Source of the DNA: Acidimicrobiia bacterium
GTDB lineage: Bacteria > Actinomycetota > Acidimicrobiia > Acidimicrobiales > AC-14
Assembly (NCBI GenBank): GCA_019244985.1
Contig: JAFASB010000211.1
Location: 1 to 11,041, forward strand
Length of the DNA stretch: 11,041 nucleotides
Reading direction: 5' to 3'
Positions 7,128-11,041 of the stretch are shown here, piece after piece. A model generated the notes under the pieces. That model worked only from the letters and a program-made list of their open reading frames with translations, made no database searches and was not told the DNA's origin. Each line of letters begins with the position of its first letter. The stretch's first letter is position 1. Position numbers and translations under genes: made by a program.

Positions 7128-7577
7128 TCAGGCTCTGGCGCGGGCGCCGGGGATCTCGAGTGGCTGGGGCGCCTGGGCGACGTGGGGATGCTGCGGGCCG
7201 GCGTAGACCTTGAGCTTGCGCAGCATCTGGTGACCGAGCGGGCCCTTGGGCAGCATGCCTTTCACCGCCTTGCGCACCGCCTCTTCGGGCTTGTTGGCGA
7301 GGACGTCGGCGTAGCGCTCGGTCTTGAGGCCACCCGGATAGCCCGAGTGCCGGTACTGCAGCTTCTTGGCGGCCTTGTCGGCGGTGACGACGACCTTGGC
7401 TGCGTTCACGATGACGACATGGTCTCCGGTATCGACGTGGCGGGCGAACGTCGGCTTGTGCTTGCCGCGCAGCACGCGCGCCACCTCGGTGGCCATGCGG
7501 CCGAGGACGAGCCCATCGGCGTCGACGACGTGCCAGGCGCGCTGGATGTCAGCTGGTTTTGGTGAGAACGTACGCAC
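7128..7577 (-). CDS. rplM: 50S ribosomal protein L13
   Basis: L13 is an early-assembly protein of the large subunit. The 149-residue product shows WHVVDADGLVLGRMATEVA at 15-33, GKHKPTFARHVDTGDHVVIV at 38-57, HSGYPGGLK at 77-85 and MLPKGPLGHQMLRKLKVYAG at 108-127, which together are diagnostic. The start is a GTG at 7577 giving MRTFSPKPADIQ. Longer versions of the frame upstream run into truA on the same strand and are not conserved-looking. The Shine-Dalgarno site is weak: GGAAG about 11 nt upstream. A 64-nt gap separates it from truA, the second largest in the window, so a promoter for rplM and the genes after it may lie here. Confidence 0.97.
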   Translation of the reverse strand: MRTFSPKPADIQRAWHVVDADGLVLGRMATEVARVLRGKHKPTFARHVDTGDHVVIVNAAKVVVTADKAAKKLQYRHSGYPGGLKTERYADVLANKPEEAVRKAVKGMLPKGPLGHQMLRKLKVYAGPQHPHVAQAPQPLEIPGARARA

Positions 7578-7641
7578 GCAGTGCAGCTTCCGAGTCAGGC
7601 CTTGTGTCCAGAGGCGTGGCGGACCGGTCAAGTGTAGCGAG
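7578..7641 (-). promoter_or_regulatory. truA-rplM gap, possible promoter
   Basis: This 64-nt gap holds TACACT at 7631-7636, a fair actinobacterial -10 match (TAnnnT) about 54 nt before the rplM GTG, but the sequence 17-18 nt further upstream (GGGAGG or TGGGAG) is not a good -35. TTGACC at 7626-7631 resembles a -35 but has no good -10 after 16-18 nt. It includes the 8-bp palindrome GACCGGTC. The call rests mainly on the gap size and is weak. Confidence 0.2.
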
Positions 7642-8424
7642 TCAGTAGACGACCTCCCAGAGGCACAGGCCGTGGGGCGGAGCCGGTTGGCCGGCGGCGT
7701 GGCGGTCTTCGGCGCGGATGATCGTCGACATGTCGCCGGCCTTCTTCTTGCCGCGGCCGATGTCGACCATGGTGCCGACGATGGATCGCACCATCTGATG
7801 GCAGAAGGCGCTGGCCTCGATGTCGAAGCGCAGGAGTCCATTACCGAGGTCGAGCCACCGGGCGTCGTGCACCCTGCGGACAAGGGAGGCGTCGGGCTCG
7901 GGGAGCCGGCAGAACGACGAGAAGTCGTGCTCCCCGATGACCGGGTCGCATGCCAACGTCAACCCCCGCAGGTCGAGCGGGGCGGCCACGTGCCACGCCG
8001 TGCGCGCCAGGAAAGGGTCGGGGACCGGCCGGTTCAGCACCGTGTAGCGGTATCGGCGGGCGACGGCCGAGCGGCGAGCGTCGAAGGTGCTGTGGACCTT
8101 GGATGCCTCACGCACGACGATCGCCGGCCCGAGCATGCGGTTCAGCGACTTCTGCAGCATCTCGAGATCGAGCCCGAACTCCTCGGCGTCGAAGCTCACG
8201 ACCTGGCCCCAAGCGTGCACGCCCTTGTCGGTGCGGCCCGCACAGGTCAACTGGACTGGATAGCCGACCACCTTGGTGATCGTCGCGGCCAGCGTGCCAC
8301 CGACGGTCTTGACGCCCTCATGGGCCGCGAAGCCGTGAAAGCCGGTGCCGTCGTAGGCAACGGTCATCCGGACGCGCACCGGGTATTCGATCGACGACGC
8401 CTCGGCGTCGTCGAACAGCGTCAT
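7642..8424 (-). CDS. truA: tRNA pseudouridine(38-40) synthase
   Basis: TruA turns uridines 38-40 of the tRNA anticodon arm into pseudouridine. The 260-residue product shows MTVAYDGTGFHGFA at 20-33, the catalytic motif AGRTDKGVHAWGQVVSF from 62 with the nucleophilic Asp at 66, FDARRSAVARRYRYTV near 114-129, HDFSSFC near 175-181 and a C-terminal FCHQMVRSIVGTMVDIGRG, all expected in this order. Length is normal. The ATG at 8424 lies one base after the rplQ stop (TGA-A-ATG), and no strong Shine-Dalgarno site is seen, so translation is probably coupled to rplQ. The position between rplQ and rplM-rpsI is common in Gram-positive bacteria. Confidence 0.97.
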   Translation of the reverse strand: MTLFDDAEASSIEYPVRVRMTVAYDGTGFHGFAAHEGVKTVGGTLAATITKVVGYPVQLTCAGRTDKGVHAWGQVVSFDAEEFGLDLEMLQKSLNRMLGPAIVVREASKVHSTFDARRSAVARRYRYTVLNRPVPDPFLARTAWHVAAPLDLRGLTLACDPVIGEHDFSSFCRLPEPDASLVRRVHDARWLDLGNGLLRFDIEASAFCHQMVRSIVGTMVDIGRGKKKAGDMSTIIRAEDRHAAGQPAPPHGLCLWEVVY

Positions 8425-8425
8425 T

Positions 8426-8779
8426 TCAGACGAATTCGATGCGCGCCATCGGCGCGTTGTCGCCGTGGCGGGGGCCGAGCTTGAGGATGCGCGTGTAGCC
8501 GCCCTGGCGGTCGTCGTAGCGCGGCGCGATCTCGGCGAACAGCTTGTGGGCCATGTCCTTGTCGCCGATGAAGGCGACGACCTCGCGCTGGTGGGCCACG
8601 CCGCCCTTCTTGGCCTTGGTCACCATCTTCTCGGCGATCGGCCGCAGGGCCTTGGCCTTGGCCTCGGTGGTGACGATCCCCTCGGCGGCGATGAGCGACG
8701 CGACCAGGTTGGCCATCATCAGGCGCTGGTGGGCGGCGTCGCCGCCGAACCGGCGGGACTTGCGGGGGGTGGCGGGCAT
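8426..8779 (-). CDS. rplQ: 50S ribosomal protein L17
   Basis: L17 lies near the exit tunnel of the large subunit. The 117-residue product has RRFGGDAAHQRLMMANLVAS at 9-28, the AEGIVTTEAKAKALRPIAEK stretch from 32 that marks the family, and a C-terminal GGYTRILKLGPRHGDNAPMA ending in IEFV. The start is ATG 8779, seven nt after the rpoA stop. A near-perfect Shine-Dalgarno sequence, AAGGAGGG, sits within the last rpoA codons. The rpoA-rplQ order is universal in bacteria, and the next gene truA is one base away. Confidence 0.98.
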   Translation of the reverse strand: MPATPRKSRRFGGDAAHQRLMMANLVASLIAAEGIVTTEAKAKALRPIAEKMVTKAKKGGVAHQREVVAFIGDKDMAHKLFAEIAPRYDDRQGGYTRILKLGPRHGDNAPMARIEFV

Positions 8780-8786
8780 CGGACCG

Positions 8787-9728
8787 CTAGCCCTCCTTGA
8801 CGCGCAGGGACAGGCCGCGCTCGTCGAGCTTCTGGATGACCTCGTCGAGGGACTTCTGGCCGAAGTTGGTGATCGCCAGCAGGTCGTCCTCGGTGCGCTC
8901 GACGAGCTCGCCGATGGTGTTGACCTGGGCCCGCTTGAGGCAGTTGCGGGGCCGCTCGGAGAGGTCGAGCTCCTCGATCGGCAGGTCGAGGTCGGGCGAG
9001 CCGCTGGTGGCGGAGCCGACGTCGCCCAGCTCGAGGCCCTGGGGTGCCTCGCTCATGTCGGCAACGAGGGCGACCAGCGAGCGCAGCGTGTCGCCCGCCG
9101 AGGCCAGTGCCTCCTGCGGGGAGATCGAACCGTCGGTCTCGATGTCGAGGGTCAGGCGGTCGTAGTTGGTGGCCTGCTCGACGCGCGTCGGCTCGACGGT
9201 GAACGCCACGCGCCGCACCGGCGAGAAGATCGAGTCGACCGGGATGACGCCGATCGTGGTCGACCGCTTGTTGCGCTCGGCCGAGACGTAGCCGCGGCCC
9301 TTCTCGACGGTGATGTCGAGGGCGAGGCGGCCGCGGGAGTTCAGCGACGCGATGTGGAGGTCGGGATTCAGGAGCTCGACGTCGGCGTGCTCCTGGATGT
9401 CGGCGGCGGTGACGTCGGCCGGACCGCGGGCATCCAGCCGGAGCGTGACCGACTCGTCGCTGTAGACGCGCAGGACCAGGTCCTTGAGGTTGAGGATGAT
9501 GTCGGTGACGTCTTCCTTCACGCCCGCGATGGTGGCGAACTCGTGCAGCGAGTCGTCGAAGCGCAGCTGGGTGACCGCGGCGCCGGGGATCGACGACAGC
9601 AGCGTGCGGCGCAGCGAGTTACCGAGCGTGTGGCCGAAGCCGGGCTCGAGGGGGCTGATGACGAACCGCTGACGGTTCTCCTCGCTCTCCCCCAGCGGCT
9701 CGACGGTGGGGCGCTGGATGATCAGCAT
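8787..9728 (-). CDS. rpoA: DNA-directed RNA polymerase subunit alpha
   Basis: The alpha subunit dimerises to start polymerase assembly and touches promoters and activators. The 313-residue product has the N-terminal domain at about 1-225, with RFVISPLEPGFGHTLGNSLR at 21-40, LSSIPGAAVT at 44-53 and KGRGYVSAERN at 143-153. An acidic linker (about 227-250) leads to the C-terminal domain. That domain shows ELDLSERPRNCLKRAQVNTI from 253 and TNFGQKSLDEV near 287-297; Arg259 and Asn262 match the E. coli Arg265 and Asn268 that bind the UP element. Length is normal and no domain is missing. ATG 9728 has AGGAG four nt upstream and lies 11 nt after the rpsD stop. It closes the classic rpsM-rpsK-rpsD-rpoA-rplQ alpha operon. 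Confidence 0.99.
   Translation of the reverse strand: MLIIQRPTVEPLGESEENRQRFVISPLEPGFGHTLGNSLRRTLLSSIPGAAVTQLRFDDSLHEFATIAGVKEDVTDIILNLKDLVLRVYSDESVTLRLDARGPADVTAADIQEHADVELLNPDLHIASLNSRGRLALDITVEKGRGYVSAERNKRSTTIGVIPVDSIFSPVRRVAFTVEPTRVEQATNYDRLTLDIETDGSISPQEALASAGDTLRSLVALVADMSEAPQGLELGDVGSATSGSPDLDLPIEELDLSERPRNCLKRAQVNTIGELVERTEDDLLAITNFGQKSLDEVIQKLDERGLSLRVKEG
8791..8798 (-). promoter_or_regulatory. Ribosome binding site of rplQ inside rpoA
   Basis: AAGGAGGG, close to the perfect anti-Shine-Dalgarno match, is coded by the last residues of RpoA (Lys-Glu-Gly). It lies 11 nt before the rplQ ATG, slightly further than usual. Confidence 0.75.
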
Positions 9729-9739
9729 GGGACTCCTAC

Positions 9740-10360
9740 CTACTTGCTATAGAGCTCGACGATGAGCGACTCGCGCACGGGGACGTCGATGTGTTCCCGC
9801 AGCGGAAGGTCTCGGACGGTCGCCTTGAAGTCGCCCTCCTTCTCCAACCAGGGGGGCGTCAGGCGGTCGAGCGTGTCGAGGTTGTGGCGGATGACGATCA
9901 TGTTCTGGGCCTTGTCGCGCAGCTCCACGACGTCGCCCTTGCGGACCTGGTAGCTCGGGATTGTGACCCGGCGACCGTTGACGTTGACGTGGCCGTGGCG
10001 CACGAACTGGCGGGCCTGGTTGCGGCTGGCACCCCACCCGCCGCGGAACACGACGTTGTCGAGGCGCTGCTCGAGCATGCGCAGGAGGTTCTCGCCGGTG
10101 ATGCCACCCTGGCGGTCCGCCTCCTGATAGAGGTTGGCGAACTGCTTCTCGAGCAGGCCGTAGATGCGGCGGGCCTTCTGCTTCTCACGAAGCTGGAGCA
10201 GGTACTCGGACTCGCGGATGCGGCCCCGGCCCTGCTCGCCCGGCGGATAGGGCCGGCGCTCGATCGGGCACTTCATCGTGTCGCACTTGGGGCCCTTCAA
10301 GAAGAGCTTCATCTTCTCGCGCCGGCACAGGCGGCAGACGGGGCCGGTGTAACGCGCCAT
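9740..10360 (-). CDS. rpsD: 30S ribosomal protein S4, zinc-binding (C+) form
   Basis: S4 starts assembly of the 5' domain of 16S rRNA and in several bacteria represses its own operon. The 206-residue product starts at ATG 10360 with MARYTGPVCRLCRREKMKLF. Four cysteines at 9, 12, 26 and 31 form a CX2C...CX4C zinc knuckle, the same spacing as in Thermus S4 from memory. Then come RRPYPPGEQGRGR (35-47), the LREKQKARRIYGLLEKQF helix region and the S4 RNA-binding domain from about 97 (LEQRLDNVVFRGGWGASRNQ). Length is normal. GTGAGG lies eight nt before the ATG. An in-frame ATG at 10429 adds 23 residues from repeat-rich DNA with no family match and is rejected. Mycobacterial and streptomycete S4 proteins lack the cysteines, as far as I recall, so the C+ form helps place the organism. 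Confidence 0.98.
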   Translation of the reverse strand: MARYTGPVCRLCRREKMKLFLKGPKCDTMKCPIERRPYPPGEQGRGRIRESEYLLQLREKQKARRIYGLLEKQFANLYQEADRQGGITGENLLRMLEQRLDNVVFRGGWGASRNQARQFVRHGHVNVNGRRVTIPSYQVRKGDVVELRDKAQNMIVIRHNLDTLDRLTPPWLEKEGDFKATVRDLPLREHIDVPVRESLIVELYSK

Positions 10361-10401
10361 TAGTTCGACCTCACTTCGCTGCGCTCCGTTCGGCCCGACA
10401 A

Positions 10402-10422
10402 CCGAGCTCCTTTGAAGCTCGG
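10402..10422 (-). repeat. Perfect inverted repeat (7-bp stem, 7-nt loop)
   Basis: The arms CCGAGCT and AGCTCGG are exact reverse complements around the loop TCAAAGG. It is the stronger of two adjacent hairpins before rpsD. Confidence 0.8.
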
Positions 10423-10425
10423 CGA

Positions 10426-10440
10426 GCAAGCTCCGCTTGC
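10426..10440 (-). repeat. Perfect inverted repeat (6-bp stem, 3-nt loop)
   Basis: The arms GCAAGC and GCTTGC flank a GGA loop. It is separated by three nt from the next hairpin. Confidence 0.75.
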
Positions 10441-10451
10441 GAGGCGAAGCA

Positions 10452-10850
10452 TCAGACCCTCCGCCGCTTGGGCGGGCGGCACCCGTTGTGGGGGATCGGC
10501 GTCACGTCCTTGATGCCGGACACCTCGATCCCGGTGTTCTGCAGTGACCGGATGGCGGTCTCTCGCCCCGACCCCGGACCCTTCACGAGGACGTCGACCT
10601 TGCGCACGCCCTGCTCCATGGCCCGCCGGGCGCACGCCTCGGCCGCCAGCTGGGCGGCGAACGGCGTCGACTTGCGTGAGCCCTTGAACCCGACGTTGCC
10701 GGCCGACGCCCAGGCCAGGACGTTGCCTTCCATGTCGGTGATCGAGACGATCGTGTTGTTGAACGAGCTCTTGATGTGCGCGACCCCGTAGGGCACGTTC
10801 TTGCGCTCGCGACGGCGGGGGCGGCGACCGCCCGGCTTCGGCTTAGCCAT
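10452..10850 (-). CDS. rpsK: 30S ribosomal protein S11
   Basis: S11 is a platform protein of the small subunit near the mRNA exit. The 132-residue product has a basic N-terminal tail (KPGGRRPRRRERKNVPYG) and the core VAHIKSSFNNTIVSITDMEG. It then shows the GFKGSRKSTPFAAQLAAEA stretch and VKGPGSGRETAIRSLQNTGI, and ends in DVTPIPHNGCRPPKRRRV, the family signature. Length is normal. The ATG at 10850 lies 18 nt after the rpsM stop and has no strong Shine-Dalgarno site. A 91-nt structured gap follows before rpsD, where S11 and S4 genes are often much closer. Confidence 0.98.
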   Translation of the reverse strand: MAKPKPGGRRPRRRERKNVPYGVAHIKSSFNNTIVSITDMEGNVLAWASAGNVGFKGSRKSTPFAAQLAAEACARRAMEQGVRKVDVLVKGPGSGRETAIRSLQNTGIEVSGIKDVTPIPHNGCRPPKRRRV

Positions 10851-10868
10851 TTTGAACTCGCAGAGCCA

Positions 10869-11041
10869 CTACTTCCTGACCTTCTTCTTGCCGGCGACGG
10901 TCTTCTTGGGACCCTTGCGGGTTCGGGCGTTGGTGTGGGTGCGCTGGCCGTGCACCGGAAGACCACGCCGGTGACGGATACCGGCGTAGCAGTTGATCTC
11001 GATCTTGCGCTTGATGTCCTGGGCCACGTCGCGGCGCAGGT
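10869..11041 (-). CDS. rpsM: 30S ribosomal protein S13, C-terminal part (cut by window edge)
   Basis: The last 56 residues of S13 are encoded up to a TAG at 10869-10871; the start lies beyond the right edge. They read LRRDVAQDIKRKIEINCYAG, then IRHRRGLPVHGQRTHTNART, then RKGPKKTVAGKKKVRK. The GIRHRRGLPVxGQRTxTNARTRKG block is the S13 signature, and the Lys-rich tail contacts the P-site tRNA. S13 sits in the small-subunit head and bridges to the large subunit. It is followed after 18 nt by rpsK, the usual order. Confidence 0.98.
   Translation of the reverse strand, partial: LRRDVAQDIKRKIEINCYAGIRHRRGLPVHGQRTHTNARTRKGPKKTVAGKKKVRK

Larger units (their letters stand above)
10361..10451 (-). promoter_or_regulatory. 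Structured rpsK-rpsD gap with nested inverted repeats
   Basis: This is the largest gene-free stretch of the window (91 nt). Read on the minus strand it holds hairpin 1, GCAAGC-GGA-GCTTGC (10426-10440), then hairpin 2, CCGAGCT-TCAAAGG-AGCTCGG (10402-10422), a perfect 7-bp stem. An outer 6-bp pairing, CTTCGC (10444-10449) with GCGAAG (10374-10379), would enclose both. The outer stem ends on the first base of the rpsD Shine-Dalgarno sequence (GTGAGG, 10369-10374). No U-tract follows either hairpin, so a simple terminator is unlikely. It could be a folded rpsD leader or a dispersed extragenic palindrome; the sequence alone does not decide. Confidence 0.5.

Noticed and set aside
7626..7631. TTGACC as a -35 box before rplM
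   Set aside because: No acceptable -10 lies 16-18 nt downstream; only the separate TACACT is a fair -10 candidate, and it lacks a -35.
8544..9752. 402-residue open frame on the plus strand opposite rpoA and rplQ
   Set aside because: Antisense to two certain genes; its low-complexity Asp/Val/Gly/Arg make-up is a mirror of their codon use.
10361..10429. Upstream start for rpsD adding 23 residues
   Set aside because: The extra residues come from the hairpin-rich gap, while MARYTGPVCRLC is the normal S4 N terminus and has a Shine-Dalgarno site.
10402..10440. Rho-independent terminator after rpsK
   Set aside because: Two good hairpins exist but no U-rich run follows either, and the operon continues into rpsD.

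Overview
All recognisable genes lie on the minus strand, so the window is read from its right end to its left. The DNA is very GC-rich. The gene order rpsM-rpsK-rpsD-rpoA-rplQ-truA-rplM-rpsI-glmM-glmS-acpS-nnrED, with many GTG starts, points to an actinobacterial chromosome. The combination of a zinc-type (four-cysteine) ribosomal protein S4, a greatly enlarged GlmS and this gene order suggests a deep actinobacterial branch such as Acidimicrobiia. That placement is an inference from family knowledge and was not computed.

Right part (about 7128-11041): the end of the alpha operon. It holds the 3' part of rpsM (S13), rpsK (S11), rpsD (S4), rpoA (RNA polymerase alpha) and rplQ (L17), then truA (tRNA pseudouridine synthase) and rplM (L13). 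The genes are tightly packed. The two largest gaps are 91 nt before rpsD, which is full of inverted repeats, and 64 nt before rplM.

Middle (about 1947-7117): rpsI (S9) is followed at once by glmM and glmS, two steps of UDP-N-acetylglucosamine synthesis. glmM appears to start at a CTG codon. GlmS is 1135 residues instead of the usual 600-625. It keeps the expected catalytic residues but carries an insertion of about 145 residues after the N-terminal nucleophile, about 100 residues between the second SIS domain and the catalytic tail motif, and about 195 residues after that motif. This is the most unusual object in the window.

Left part (1-1965): acpS (holo-ACP synthase) and nnrED (bifunctional NAD(P)HX repair enzyme) follow by overlapping stop and start codons. 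The last gene, cut by the window edge, starts a CBS-domain protein. From glmM to the CBS gene the reading frames are 11 nt apart or overlap, so they are probably translated as a coupled unit linking translation machinery, cell-wall precursor supply, carrier-protein activation and cofactor repair. No mobile elements, CRISPR arrays, tRNA or rRNA genes were seen, and no gene-free stretch exceeds 300 bases.
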